Below, piece after piece: positions 11,510 to 24,720 of a stretch of 64,000 nucleotides of DNA. How positions within the stretch are numbered: the stretch's first letter is position 1; each line of letters opens with the position of its first letter. The DNA lies in the NCBI GenBank assembly GCA_900491605.1, contig UESW01005048.1:223909-287908 (forward strand), given 5' to 3'. The notes below the pieces were generated by a model. The model ran no database searches. It was given only the letters and a program-made list of their open reading frames with translations, and was not told where the DNA came from. The stretch comes from Calamus simplicifolius. Lineage: Eukaryota > Streptophyta > Magnoliopsida > Arecales > Arecaceae. The position numbers were made by a program, and so were the translations under genes.

Positions 11510-12358
11510 CTTTGAAAAGGTGAAATAAAAAGAAGAAGGTCTAATTGGAGCACGTACGGACATTCCTTAGATAATGTTGATGGCGAGGCTGGTCTTTCCA
11601 CGAACAGGCATCTGTGCCGCGTTGGAGCGTGCCTTCAAAAGAAAAGCAGGAGAGAGAAGATGTGCGTTCGGATCCAGATTTTCTTTTTTTTAAAAGTTCA
11701 AGCATTCCGCTTAGAAAATATTATTGGGGACAAGCATCTGTGCCCCCGCCTTGGAGGGTGCTTTCAAAAGAAAAGCAGGAGAGATAAGATAGTGCGTTTG
11801 GATTTGGATATAGATCTTCTCTCTCTCTCTCTTTTTTTTTTTTTTTTTTTCTTTTGATGGGAGCATGGATCTAGATCCTCAATTCGGTACCCTCTTAAAT
11901 GGCAACAGGCAACCCACTTATTAACCTAAAAAAAGACCATCATTTTATTAGATCCCCAAGCACGGGAGGCGAGTAAAGCCGGTCATCCGACTCAACCCGC
12001 ACCAACTTTCCTCGCTTTGAGACGTCAACATCGCCCGGCTCGTGCTGCCGTACGTGATCGAAAAGACTGTCTCCTCGACATTCCAATTGGTGATTTCGAG
12101 TTTGGTGCATCGTGACCCTTCCCCACTCACTCACCCTCTCTCTCTCTCTCTCTTTGCCGCGCGTCTCAATCAGCCATGCCCTCGGCCTTCGTCCCGGAAC
12201 CCCACCGTTTCGTTGTCATCTTTCAGCAACTGTGTCCTCCTTCCTTCTCCTCGTAAGGCCGTCGTTTCGTTGTCATCTCTCAAGAAGACAAGAACCGTGT
12301 CCCGTTCCTTCTCGCCATCCGTTAAAAACTCAAGCATAAGATAGTTGTTAGTACATGA
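11510..12358. other. Spacer with a diverged 140-bp duplication and CT-rich leader-like sequence
   Basis: Two diverged direct copies of aagcatctgtgcc...ttcaaaagaaaagcagga lie at about 11605-11690 and 11735-11820. A CT/T microsatellite follows at 11818-11850. The segment 12110-12350 has a CT repeat and a small ATG-led frame, and resembles the 5' leader of a plant gene. That would be a host gene cut by the C1 insertion, but no protein is recognisable. Confidence 0.4.
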
Positions 12359-12372
12359 TGTTAGCTTGCTTC

Positions 12373-12405
<33 letters not shown>

Positions 12406-12775
12406 ATATAAATATATATTATTTATTATTTATTTATTTTAAATAATAATGATGTCTTTTAAATTTAAGTGATAATGATTTAATAAATTTAATTTTTATT
12501 AATTTATTTTTAAGAAGTTATTATCTGATAACCTTTCTTGATAGAAGAGAAATTTAACATCAGATTGATCATCTCTCTCCTATATATAGTCTATTTGACC
12601 ATCAAGACGATAAGAAAGAGAATTAGAAAAGAGAGAAACTCAATCTATCGTTAATCCATACGAATATCAATGGATCAAGGTACGCATCCTTGATTTATGT
12701 TTTCATGTAAAAATCATTTATTCTAAGATCTTGACCATTATGTTTATTAAAGAAAAATCTTAGATGGATCTTACA
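12359..12775 (+). repeat. C1 5' LTR
   Basis: 417 bp. It has an ATT/TTA microsatellite at about 12376-12403 that is absent from the 3' LTR, which accounts for part of the length difference. A TATATA box-like stretch (cctatatatagtct) near 12580 could be the promoter. Confidence 0.85.
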
Positions 12776-12777
12776 TG

Positions 12778-12790
12778 TGGTATCAGAGCC
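12778..12790 (+). other. C1 primer-binding site (initiator tRNA-Met)
   Basis: TGGTATCAGAGCC is the complement of the plant initiator tRNA-Met 3' end, the usual Copia primer. It starts two bases after the 5' LTR. Confidence 0.9.
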
Positions 12791-14430
12791 TTGATTGAAG
12801 AATTTATAATTTTTCATTATAAATTTATCTTCGATTCTTATATATTTTCTTATTATGATTGATAATCAAAATAGCATAGTTCTTTTTGATCTCACAACCT
12901 GTTTGGGATTCCGATAAGGATTAAAGAAGAAGAGGCTTAATTCTAGCATCTTACGAACGTGAGGCTTTCTCCCTCACAAATCTCACGGAAGTCTTCACGT
13001 ACATAGAGACTTTACGGAAAGGGGCTCGTCTATCCTTGCCTCTCTAATTTTATTCTTTTTTTGATCTCCTATCCCATCAAAGCCATAAAAGAGAGAGAAC
13101 TAGAATTTCTTCATGAAAGAGATTCATACACACGAATGGAAGAGGTGAGAGGTCTTGGGATGGAATTCCAGCCGAGAAAAAAAAAAAAAAATCCCGATGG
13201 TCCTTCGGTGAAGAGTCCCTCTTCACGCACGGGTGAAGAGAGACGGTGGCTCTTCACGCATTCACGCTATCTCTCTTCACCAGAATGTGATGTACGGTGG
13301 CTTGGGCTCTGGGCTTCCCTTGGGCTTGTAAAGAGCATGCACGATGAAAAGGAAGGGAAAGTTCTAGTATAAAAGAAAAATAAAATCAAAGAGAGGGAAC
13401 CTGAGAGACATATGAGATTCTTGGTAAAGAATATCATAATAAATAAATAAATAATGGAGGCGCATTGATGGATCTTGGGAGTCCGCTCTCTTTACGCACG
13501 GAAGCTCTTCCTCTTTTCATGCACGAAAATCACAGAAAGAACGGAATCTCACGTAAGCCAAACAGTTTCTTTTCCTCTTGCTCACGGAAGCCATCCTTAA
13601 CACGTGGAAGTTCTAGTCTTGCGTTAATGAAGAAACTCAAAGGTCACGCACGGAAAGGGAGGGAGAGTTTCAGTACAAAAGAAAAATAAAATAAAATAAA
13701 GAATTAAAGTGGCTTGAACCTATAACCAAAAAGATTTAAGGACAAACATATTGCCACTTTATCAATTTAATCCTTGATAATAAAAGGTGAAAGCCCATAT
13801 ATTTCTCCAGCAAGAAGGTTCTTTTAAAATTTATGTTTTGCCTTCTAATATTTATGAGATTAATGTTTTAAAAAAATATTACAGTAAAATTATGTGGTAC
13901 ATTTAAGTATTTTATATTCACGCATGATATCATCATTAATTAAATTTGATGTCTATATTATGTAATTTGTTAGTCACCAAAGTGGCCAAATTTGAAGGTT
14001 TATAGATATCAAATTTAATTAAATAATTCAATTACTCATAATTATGTGATGCTTATAAATGAATGACATAATTGTTTAATTGTTATGAGTATATTGAAGT
14101 TCATTGATTATAATATTTAAGGGTCGCCCAAAGGTTGACTAGTCATTTATAATCTATGGACATGATGTGGTCAATTAATATGCTTGGTTAGATATGTTTA
14201 GCATATCCAAAACAGATCTAATTTGAGTATATATAATTGCCAAGTATGTAAAATTAAAATTAAGCATCAATTATGTTTACTGTAGTATATTGTTGTATCA
14301 CCCAAAGGAGAACTTCAATATGCACTTATTGTTTAATTGATGGAGTCTGAATATTTATTTAAATATATTGCTCAAAGCATTAATATGTGAGCATATTCTA
14401 TATGTTCCTGTTTCTCTTCATTCACAAGCT
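12791..14430 (+). other. C1 untranslated leader, 1.6 kb
   Basis: No gag-like protein is encoded here. It contains repeated short blocks with cttcacgca and acggaag motifs (12960-13660), purine runs and AT-rich DNA. Small open frames at 13061-13372 and 13465-13689 match nothing I recognise. Confidence 0.6.
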
Positions 14431-15200
14431 ATGTCTGTTCAAACTTTTAATGGGCTTAATTTTTCTGAATGGCGCGAATAAGTTCAGTTTCACCTTAATG
14501 TTTTGGATCTTGATTTGGCACTCATAAATGAGAAACTCACTGCTCTTACCGACTCTAGCAATGCTGAACAGAGGTCTTTCCATAAGACTTGAGAAAGATC
14601 AAACAGACTTAGCCTGATGTTCATACGAATGACTGTAGCAAACAATATCAAGTCCACAATTCCTGCTACTAGAAGTGCTAAAGAATTTATGAAGTTTGTG
14701 GAAGTACATTCCCAATCTGACTCAGCTGATAAGTCACTTGCTGGACATTGATGAGTACTTTAACCAACATTAAGTTTGATGGTTCTCGTACTATGCATGA
14801 GTATGTTGTTGAGATGACAAACATAGCAGCAAGACTAAAGACTATGGGATTGGAAGTGAATGAGAATTTTCTTGTGAAATTCATTATCAATACCTTGCCT
14901 CCTGAATATGGTCCATTTCACATGAGTTATAATACTACGAAGGATAAGTGGAATGTGAATGAACTACAAAGTATGCTCATTCAAGAGGAAGCAAGAATTA
15001 AGAAACATGGAAATCATTCTATTAATCTCATGGGTCAACAAGGAGCTGGAAAGAAATCAAAGAAAGATAAGAAAGGAAAGAGCAAGCAACGACCACTAAA
15101 GATAAATGGGTCATCTGCTCAAATCCACAAGAAGGAACAAAAAGATGATAAGTGTCACTTTTGCAAAAAGCATGACACTATCAGAAAGATTGCCTGAAAC
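14431..15200 (+). pseudogene. gag: C1 gag pseudogene
   Basis: Starts at the ATG at 14431 (MSVQTFNGLNFSEW), the typical UBN2-type Copia gag opening, but a TAA follows within 20 codons. The body resumes in another frame at 14748 (TLTNIKFDGSRTMHEYVVEM...). It ends with a basic region and a damaged zinc knuckle (CHFCKK-HDTIRKIA), where the last Cys is lost. Confidence 0.8.
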
Positions 15201-15239
15201 GTAAAGCATGGTTCAAAAAGAAAGTTAAGCCTAGGGCCT

Positions 15240-18200
15240 TTGTATGTTTCGAATCAAACCTGACACAAGTTCCTTATAATACTTGGTGGATTGATACTGG
15301 TTGTACCACTCTTGTTTCTAATACATGTAGGAATTCCTTATAATCCAAACCATAAACCCAAATGAAAACTTTGTCTCAATGGAAAACAGAGTCAAAGCTC
15401 TAGTTGAAGCTGTTGGAACTTATCAATTGATTCTAGACATTGGACATCATTTAGACCTTTCCAAACACTTTATGTCCCTTCTATTTCTTAATTTAGTTTC
15501 TTTATCCAAACTTGGCTCAATTGGATATTCTTTTAAATTTGGAAATGAATGTTTCAGTTTATTTAAATACAATCATCTTATTGGTTCTGGTATTTTTTTT
15601 GATGATTTGTATAAATTTAAGCTTGATAGCCTTTTTGCTGAGACATTATTGACTTTGCATCATAATGTTGGTACTAAACGTGGTTTAGTGAATGAACAAT
15701 CAGCTTACTTGTGGCATAAATTTGGGTCATATATCTAAAGAAAGAATTGAGAGATTAGTAAAGAATGAAATCCTTCATGATTTAGATTTTATTGATCTTG
15801 GGGTTTGTGTGGATTGTATTAAAGGAAAACACATAAAACAGACAATCAAAAAAGTACCACAAGAAGTAAACAGCTCCTTGAAATTATACACACGGATATA
15901 TGTGAGCCTTTGGATGTTTCATCCTTTGGTGGAGAAAAGTATTTTATTACCTTTATTGATGATTTTTCACGTTATAGCTATGTCTATTTGTTGCATGAAA
16001 AATCTCAATCGATAAATGCTCTAGAAGTATTTATCAATGAGGTTGAAAGACAACTAGATAGAAAAGTAAAAATTATCAGATCTGACAGAGATGATGAATA
16101 TTATGGAAAGTATGATGAATCTGGATAATGCCCTGGTCCATTTGCCAAATTCCTTGAAAAGTATGGCATATGTGCTCAATACACAATGCCTGAAACACCA
16201 GAACAAAATGGTGTTGCAGAAAGGCGTAATCGAACTCTAATGGACATAGTTAGGAGTATGTTAAGCAATTCATCATTACCCTCATTATTGTGGATGCATG
16301 CTTTAAAGACTGCTATGTATTTGCTAAATAGGGTTCCTAGTAAGGCAGTTCTAAAGACTCCTTTTGAACTGTGGATAGAAGGAAAACCCATTTTGAGGCA
16401 TTTACATGTTTGGGGTTGCCCGCGGAAGTAAGGATTTACAATCCACATGAAAAGAAGTTGGACTCAAGAACAACCGGTGGTTTCTTCATTGGTTATCCAG
16501 AAAGATCAAAAGGGTATAAATTTTATTGTCCTAACCATAGTACAAGAATTTGAATCTAAAAATGCAAGGTTTATTGAGAATAATGAAATTAGTGGGAGTT
16601 TGAAACCACGTAAAGTGGAAATCCAAGAAGTTAAGGTACAAGTTTCTTCACCTATAACTTCTTCTCAAGTTGTTGTTTCTAAAGTTATTGAACCTTTTAA
16701 TAACTTTCAAGAACAACAAATTAACGATCAAACACCACAGAATAATGATATTACTAATGAACTTGCAATAAACAAACCCAATGAAGTAGAATTAAGAAGG
16801 TCTCAACGACAAAGAAGAACTGTTATTTCTGATGATTATGTAGTTTATCTACAAGAATCAGATTTGATTTGGGTATTAATAATGATCCAGTTTCTTTTTC
16901 ACAAGCCATGCAAAGTGCTAATTCATCTAAATGATTAGATGCCATGCAAGATGAGTTAAAATCAATGGATTACAATGCAGTCTGGATCTTGTTGAATTGC
17001 CTGAAGGTTGTAAAAGAGTTGGATGTTAATGGGTCTGTAAAACCAAATGTACTCAAATGGCAATATTGTACGTTGTAAAGCCAGACTTATTGCCAAAGGT
17101 TTTACTCAAAAATGTGGCATTGACTACACAAAGACTTTTTTTTTCCAGTCTCTAAGAAAACTCATTTAGAATTATTATAGCACTTGTAGCTCATTATGAT
17201 TTAGAGTTGCATCAAATGGATGTGAAAACTGCCTTTCTAAATGGGAGTTTGAATGAAGAGGTTTATATGGACCAACTTGAGGGCTTTTTATTTGAAGAAA
17301 AGGAATACATGGTGTGTAAACTGAAGAAGTCAAATACGGACTTAAGCAAGCTTTCTGACAATGGTATCTTAAGTTCAACGATACCATTACATCCTTTATT
17401 TTAAAGAAAATACAGTTGATCGGTGTATATATCTAGAGGTCAGTGGGAGCAAAATCATATTTTTGATTATGTATGTTGATGATATCTTGCTAGCTACTAA
17501 TGACCTTGGCCTGTATAAGATCAAGAATTTTCTCTCTAAGAACTTTGAAATGAAAGATATGAGTGAGGCATCCTATGTGATTGGAATCGAAATATTTCGT
17601 GATAGATTACAAGAATTGTTAGGATTGTCTCAGAAAGCATATATAATAAAGTCCTTAAGAAATTCAACATAAACAAATGTTCTATAAGTGTTGTTCCAAT
17701 TCAGAAGGGAGATAAATTCAGCCTTATGCAATGTTTAAAGAATGAATTGAACATAAACAAATGGAACAAATTCCTTATGTTCCTTATGCATAAAGGAATA
17801 TTCAGACTCAGATTTTGTTGGCTAGAAAGTCCACATTTGGCCATTTGTTCCTTTTAGCTGGAGGAGCGATCTCATGAAAAAGTATGACGCAGTATGTCAT
17901 TGCTGCATCCACTATGAAAGCTAAGTTTGGCATACTTTGAGGCTACAATTTATGGTTTATGGCTGCGAAACTTTATTTCAGGACTTGGGGTTATCGACAA
18001 TATTGCTAAGCCGCTGAAAATTTATTGTGATAACTTCGCAGTAGTCTTCTTTTTCTAAAAACGACAAGTATTCAAAGGGTGCTAAACATATGGAATTGAA
18101 ATACTTTGCTTAAAGAAGAAGTTCAGAAACAAAAAGTGTCAATTGAATATTAGCACCAATCTCATGATTGCAGATCCGCTGACTAAAGGTTGCCGCCAAA

Positions 18201-18260
18201 AACATTTCATGAACATGTTGAAAGAATGGGCATTATTGAAAACCATTAGTGATGTTATGT
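15240..18260 (+). pseudogene. pol: C1 pol pseudogene (protease, integrase, RT, RNase H)
   Basis: Protease is only a trace near 15280-15320 (WWIDTGCTT). The GAG-pre-integrase zinc part is at 15700-15850 (CVDCIKGKHIKQT). The integrase core is at 15910-16440: FITFIDDFSRYSYVYLL, then RSDRDDEYYGK, then PEQNGVAERRNRTLMD, so the DDE residues are visible although a TAA interrupts near 16126. RT fragments include YKARLIAKGF-like residues at 17075-17110, LHQMDVKTAFLNGSL at 17200 and YVDDILLAT at 17472. RNase H survives as IYCDNFAVV near 18020. Stops and frameshifts throughout make this a dead gene. Confidence 0.87.
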
Positions 18261-18635
18261 TTAAAGCTTTAAGTTCCTTATGTATTTGACACTCTGAGCT
18301 CAATTAATTATTGTTTCTGAATCACTTATAGATCCTGTTTAATTATGCTAGTATATGTACATAAATGAATTATGAGAATGTTAACAGGATTCATCTTTGA
18401 TAAAGACATTATTGTTAGACCTTATTGTAATTTCCATTATAGGTCAAGTTAAGTATAGAACTAGTAATGTGATACATGGAAGGGAGTACGTCAAAACAAT
18501 AGCATACAACCGCTATGATCCTTATTAGTTTTTGCTTAATGATGATTTCATGTTTGACCAATATTATGAAGGATTTTAGCTTCTATTATGCGCATTATGA
18601 TTGATTATTAAACCAGTATGTTTAATATCTCACAT

Positions 18636-18651
18636 GGGCCAAGTGGAAGAA
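18636..18651 (+). other. C1 polypurine tract
   Basis: GGGCCAAGTGGAAGAA sits directly before the TGTTAG start of the 3' LTR, the usual Copia arrangement. Confidence 0.75.
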
Positions 18652-19096
18652 TGTTAGCATTTCCTTTTATGTGGCCCACATGGATATACGATTGATTTAT
18701 CATTTATTTATTCTAAATGATAATTATGATATATGATTTTATAAGATATTTAAATTTAAGTGATAATGATGGTTTAATAAAGCTAATTTCCTATTGGTTC
18801 ATTTTTGGGAAGTTGTTATCTGATAACCTCTCTTTAATGGAAAGAGAAATTTAACGTATTATCAGATTGGTCCTCTCTCTCCTATATATATAGTCTGTTG
18901 ATCATCAAGACGGATACAGAAGAGAATTAGGAAAGAGGGAGAAACTCAATCTGTCAGTAATCCATATGCTTCGATTAGGGCAGAATATCAATGGATCAAG
19001 GTACGCATTCTTGATTTATGTTTTCATATAAAAATTATTTATTCTAAGATCTTGACCATTATATTTATTAAAAAAAATCCTTAAATGGATCTTACA
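18652..19096 (+). repeat. C1 3' LTR
   Basis: 445 bp, colinear with 12359-12775. Both contain the ...ttctaagatcttgaccatta... block and end in cttaca. Confidence 0.85.
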
Positions 19097-22000
19097 TATG
19101 AATTTTAAAAATTTAAATTACAAGCTTTTAATTTTTTTTTTCAAAAGATAAGTTTTTTGTTGATGCGATCATACTTATGTAAACTTTTTTTAATATTTTA
19201 TGTTTATTTATTAGTTCAATTAAACTATTAGCAAATCAAAATCATATAAATTTAAAAAATTTAAGTATAAAATAATTAATAGTAAATAAACTTTAAGTTA
19301 TAATTTTTTTTCCTTTTTTTTTTAGCTAAAACTATTTAAAAATATTATAACATGTTTTTAAAACATATCTCTCTATTGTATTATCATGTTTATATATAGA
19401 TTTCATGCTAGCTTTGACGTTTCTACGGTCATGCTTTCACATTATTCAATCTTCTTCGGTCTTCTTTTTAGCGTAACCCGAAGGGAATTAAGCAGCTCAA
19501 ATACATCAGTGGTTTTATGGTCAGATGGCATAGGGTAGGGCATACGAGAATCGATCTATATATATACTTTCGTTACGTGAACGTTTTGCTCGTTTTCTGT
19601 TTTTTTAGAAGCAGTTTTAATTTTTCTAAAGTAAACGAAGCCACTAGCTTGACTCTTGCTGCACCGTACGTGTTACGTAATAGAACAATGGGTCCGTATC
19701 GGTGGGTGGGAGTAGGGTGCAATTTGGGCTCATAAAATTCGAATTTTTTTTAATTTAATTCTAATTAATTCTAATTCTAATTTTAATTCTATTCGTAAAA
19801 CTTTAATTTTAATTTATTTTTAAAAATTAGGTTCGGATTGAGTTTCGGATTGAAATTCGGGTTGATAAGAAAAATTTTTTTTTTCAAAGTAAATAAACAT
19901 CGAATTATGGATCCAAAGATGAAAATACTTGCCTAACGTATAAGGTGGACTCGGGGCTTTAACATTGTATTTAAAAAAAAAGTCAAACAAAGAAGATGAG
20001 AAGATATTGTAAATAAGAAAGAGGAGGAGGCGGGAAGTGAAATAAATGTAATGGCCTGGTCCACCGCCTCTGATGGCCTTGCCCTTTCCACTCTTAAGTT
20101 GGCCATCTCGTCCGATCCAATTGGCGCCTTCAACGTTTCCAAAAATCTGGTGCCTATAAGCTACTCCCGTTTGAGTTATCTTGGGTTCGGATTGCGGTCA
20201 ACCATAACACGGATCAATTGCAAATCGGATCGAATTAAACCCGGATCTTTCGGGTTCGAATTGGACAAACACAAGTTTAAACACTACTATAAATCAAATT
20301 CGATGAGTCAAATTCAGATTAAACCTGACCCAAGTTGCATATGGTGGGAGCACATCTGGCACCGCCCACGGTCATGAGTTGAATGAGGTGGGCCACAAAC
20401 GCTTGAAACCCAATAATTTCTACTGTTTATTTGTACGTGAGTCCCTTTCAAATAACTCCATCAATATCGATCGTCCTGTATTTTGAAAAACAAAAGAAAC
20501 TTTATGATTGCTTGAAAAGCATGTGGCATGCCCAAGCAAAGGTCACTAGCATTACCGTTGCGGCAATTTAAAAATAAAAATAAAATAACTATAAATTTGT
20601 CAGTATCGCAATGTTAATGAGCCTGGCTGATGCTGAGATGCCAATGTACTGCGTTGCTGATCTTTAAGCAGCGGCCACCAACTCAATAGGAAGCCAATAT
20701 AAATTTAGAAGGAAAAAAAATCATGATTGTTGGGTTAATAAATCATCCAAATTAACAGAGCTTTTTACTCATGAGGTCCATACGTGAAGGACAAAGCTAA
20801 AAAGACGGGACAGAGGAAAAGGGTATAACCTCAGTAACATATTGTCGATCAGCTAGCTGTTACACATTCACTCATTAGAAGAGCTAGGTGAACAGTGCTC
20901 GATCCATACCATCCACATTCAAAGGCTTGTACTATATTCTATCAAAAAAAATGTTATCATTCAGTTATTCAAATCATATCATCTAGTTAGTGAGAGTTTG
21001 GAATGAGTTATTGCCCAAGGGGAAATGAATTTGTAGAATAAAACTTGGCTTACGGCATTGGTCTTTGAGCTCAGCCAAGCTCTCATGAGAGAAGGTAGGC
21101 TGAAATAGAACACCATCTGCCACTTATCTTTTTTTTTTTTTTTTTTTTTTTGAGGTAATACCAGGACTAAGTGACCTTTTATCAAAGAAGCAAGCTCACA
21201 AACTACAAATACCATACACTACGCTCAAAAGTAAGATTTGCGAACCAGTATCTATTAAACGCAAGCATGCATCTATAGTTGGGTAATATTCTTTTTTAAT
21301 TGCATGCAAGGTAATATAGTTTGCAAGTAGTAGTCCATGGAGCATCTAAGACTTCTGCAACTTGCCTCCATCTCGAGTCACGTAAAGCATACACATCATG
21401 AAGCGTCGACGTTAAAAGTTCATTTTAGTCTACCCGCAGGCTCTTCATGCCATATATTTGCTCATGGTGCATTATGAGATTAATGGACATCATCATATGG
21501 AGTACTCCATGGCACCTAAGAATGAATCCATATATTCGACGTGAATGGCAAAGAAGTGCATGACGTGGAGTCCAGCTAATAGCTTTTAAATTTTAATAGG
21601 AAAGCAGAGCAATGCTCGGTTAGCACGGGAAAGTCACTTAATACGGTCGCTCAGGTACGTTGCACTGACCGCTTGGCTCCATTCGATGGCAAACTCACGA
21701 TACCATGCAGCAGGAATAGTGTAAGATTCTCTTTTGCATAAATAGTTTTTTGATAACTTAATTTTTTATTTTCAGATATAAATAAGTTGGTAGACAAAGA
21801 TGTTTATTTAATAGATATCAGACGAATTTGAAAGGAAAAGTATGAAAAAATTTAACTCATTAATAAAAGTAAAAAATAAAAAATGCTTATATTTTTACTT
21901 TTTTTATGAAGAAGTATAGAATTTAAATAAATATATGGCTCGTATTATTATTTTTAATAAAATATACATGAATAATAATATAAAAATATGATTTATTTTT

Positions 22001-22611
22001 ATTTTTTAGTTGAAAGAAAGAATGAACTATGAGTCATATCTTTGCTTTTCAACGAAGAAAAAGATGAGTAATAGAATAGAAAAATTATTTATATTTATAT
22101 TTTTTTTGGTTAAAAAATAAATATAAAAGTTTTATATATCAATCATATCATATTATTTTTATAACTTAAATAGAGGTAAAAAATTAATTTTTTTACTAAA
22201 ATATTTTAGATCCATTTAACTTCTACTAAATAAATAATTTTTTTTTTTTTTTTGCATTAGTGTGTTTCGATTTTAAAGCGAATTAAAGAGTTACCTATCT
22301 GAAAAATATATTAAAGTTCTTTTTGCATAAAGACCTAATTTAAACCTTGTAAATTAATTAATGTCTCATTAGATTGAATTATAATACCTAACCCATATTG
22401 TCCAACCATTCAACTTTTTACCCATGAAACTAATTTTTTTTGTAAAAAAAAATCATTCTTTTCATTGCATACATAAGTATATGTATATAGTAATAAAGAG
22501 TTAACTAAATACATATATAATTATCTTTTTCCTGCATAAAATTATTTTTATATTATAGATAATTATTATTTATTATATATAATGAATATAAATATGTACA
22601 TTGTAACCCCC
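19097..22611. other. Intergenic AT-rich DNA, no gene recognised
   Basis: Runs of A/T, a T-run at about 21128-21151 followed by gaggtaataccaggac (possibly the 3' tail of a minus-strand retrocopy), and low-complexity ttctaattctaatt near 19760-19800. Open frames at 19517, 20051 and 20979 lack any recognisable domain and I do not call them genes. Confidence 0.6.
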
Positions 22612-23280
22612 GGTAATTTATTATGGGGAATGTAACTCCTAGTATTTATTTTGGGACACCTGGCATCTTGACTTTCTTCTGACGTTTAGGTCCTAATGCG
22701 ACATCTGATTTCTTGGGTCTTCACGTGTCGGATAGGTTCTCGTTTTCCCTTGATCCGAGGCATCGCGTGGGAGAATAAAAGGAGTTGAAGGTCAACTCCC
22801 TCCTTCACCTTGGCGCACACCTCCTCCAAGTAATCCCCTACCCATCCTCCTAATGCGAGAGAGAGAGTTAGGGAGGGAATCTGAGCGCGAGAGGACAAAG
22901 CGAAGGTCCAGAAAAAGGACTCCGTGGAGGATAGCCGCCACCAGAAGGGAAGAGATATTTTATTTTTGAAGGCCTAACCCTGTCCCAGTCTTGAGCTATC
23001 ATCACCGGAGCCGCACCGGCCAAATCCTACGACATAGGGTGGTGGAGAAACAAAGTGACGAATCTTGGAACTTGTGACAGTGGAAATCTTGATTTGATTC
23101 ATGGGTCCGGTGTTTGTTTAGTCGGACACTTTTTTGGTTGGGATTTTGGATGGTGCTGGAGGAAGGCAGATTAAGAAGCTTGTTGGGATATTGATCTGTT
23201 GTGTCTTGAAATGGCAGCTGCCCACTTTGAGATTGGACCCCATCTTTGTGTTGAGGATCCAGATGTAGCCGGATAGATGG

Positions 23281-23365
23281 AGAGGTCATTGAGGTCAATG
23301 CCATTAGTTTCTCTCCAGATGGCCGATGGCTTGTTTCGGGTGGAGATAACATTGTTAAGGTACCC
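23281..23365 (+). pseudogene. WD40-repeat-like fragment inside the solo LTR
   Basis: The plus strand reads VIEVNAISFSPDGRWLVSGG and then DNIVKV, close to one WD40 blade of the katanin p80 type, although the closing WD is lost. A gt follows KV, which could be an old splice donor. Upstream (23200-23280) is open but not recognisable. It is either a captured host-gene scrap or a chance match; the length and order of conserved residues favour the former. Confidence 0.45.
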
Positions 23366-23739
23366 AGATGTCCAAATACCTGGTTAACCATTTGGGATTA
23401 GCGTACCGAGGTAAGTAAGTCTATTTATAATTAATAATTTATAACTCATGGTTTTATAGTTTGCAAGTATATTATGAGAAGTTTATTTGGTTTGATTATT
23501 TTGAATGGTATCATAAATCTACATATGAGCATTTATTATGACTATAGTAGCTGATAATATTTTGAAAGAAATAGTTTCTTGGTGTATGTGCAAAAATATA
23601 AATTCTTTGATTTGCAAAATATGTTGGGATGACCATATGCATTTGCTAATAATGTATAAGCCACTGTATATGTAATATGAGAAATTGATGCATGATGAGC
23701 GACATGCAAGTATAATGATAACATTGTGATAGACTAGTA

Positions 23740-24720
23740 TGTGTCACCGCGGTTCTCATTTGGCCTCACACATCTGTAGGTGTGTTCTGTTTGAGTATGT
23801 ATGGCCTCACACATTTAGAGGATGTGTTCTAATTAATTTGTAGGGCCATAGGACACATACGAAAATAATAATTACATAAACAGTGAGTTTGTTTACATTA
23901 CATAATCTGGTATTTATTGCATAATCGGGTAAATAAGCCAAATATAATAATTTTATAAATTATAAATTGTTGTATTTATAGTTTTATGCATACTTATAAA
24001 ATGGAGTTTTATTGATTATTTTAGAAATTGGTAAACTGTACCATGAGTATTTAATTGAATATTTGCTACAATAGCTGGTATTAATTTGCAAAGTAATGGT
24101 TTATTATGCTTATGCCAAATATGATGTATATGTTTATTATTAACTTTGCAAAGTGAATTGGTTACATGCAATGATTAAGATTGTACAAACCACTGTTTAT
24201 GTGATATGAAAAGATTATGCTTATGATGATGCATGATGTGCATATATAATGATGACCTTGAATTATATTATATGTGTCGCTGCGGTTCTCCTATGATGTG
24301 GCATATGGAGGCCACACACATCTAGAGGATGTGCTCTATTTGATGATGATATGGCATGTGGAGGCTACACATCTAGAGGATGTGCTCTGATTGACGATGA
24401 TATGGCATGTGGAGGCCACGCACATCTAGAGGATGTGTGCAGATTGATGGAGGCATTGCAGGGCCGTGGGACACATATGATATAATATAACAATGATTAA
24501 ATATAAACAGTGGATTTGAATTATATGTATATGTGTCGCCGCGGTTTCCTTGATATGGCATGTGGAGGCCACGCACATCTAGAGGATGTGTGCTGATTGA
24601 TATGGCATGTGGAGGCCACGCATATCTAGAGGATGTGTGCAGATTGATGGAGGCATTGCAGGGCCGTGGGACACATATGATATAATATATAATGATTAAA
24701 TATAAGCAGTGGATTTGTTT
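23740..24720 (+). repeat. Repeated modules in the solo LTR
   Basis: Three dispersed copies (about 23740, 24270 and 24530) of a module: tatgtgtcgccgcggtt, one to three short units of ggcatgtggaggccacgc plus atctagaggatgtg, then gggccgtgggacacatatga, then an aaacagtgga tail. The inner short unit is tandem in copy 2. Confidence 0.75.

Larger units (their letters stand above)
12359..19096 (+). mobile_element. C1: decayed Ty1/Copia LTR retrotransposon
   Basis: LTRs at 12359-12775 and 18652-19096 (TGTTAGC...TTACA). The primer site TGGTATCAGAGCC follows the first after two bases, and a purine tract precedes the second. Flanks are CATGA (12354-12358) and TATGA (19097-19101), a plausible target duplication with one transition. 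Order is gag, protease, integrase, RT, RNase H, the Copia order. A long leader (12791-14430) precedes gag. Multiple stops and frameshifts, together with clearly diverged LTRs, indicate an old dead copy. Confidence 0.9.

Noticed and set aside
12042..12344. 100-codon Ser-rich frame before C1
   Set aside because: Composed of CT-repeat translation and duplicated short blocks; no protein family recognised.
21121..21215. T-run followed by gaggtaataccaggac, like the tail of a minus-strand retrocopy
   Set aside because: No coding similarity and no flanking duplication could be identified.
23002..23391. 129-codon minus-strand frame over the WD40-like region
   Set aside because: The recognisable protein reads on the plus strand, so the minus frame is a shadow.
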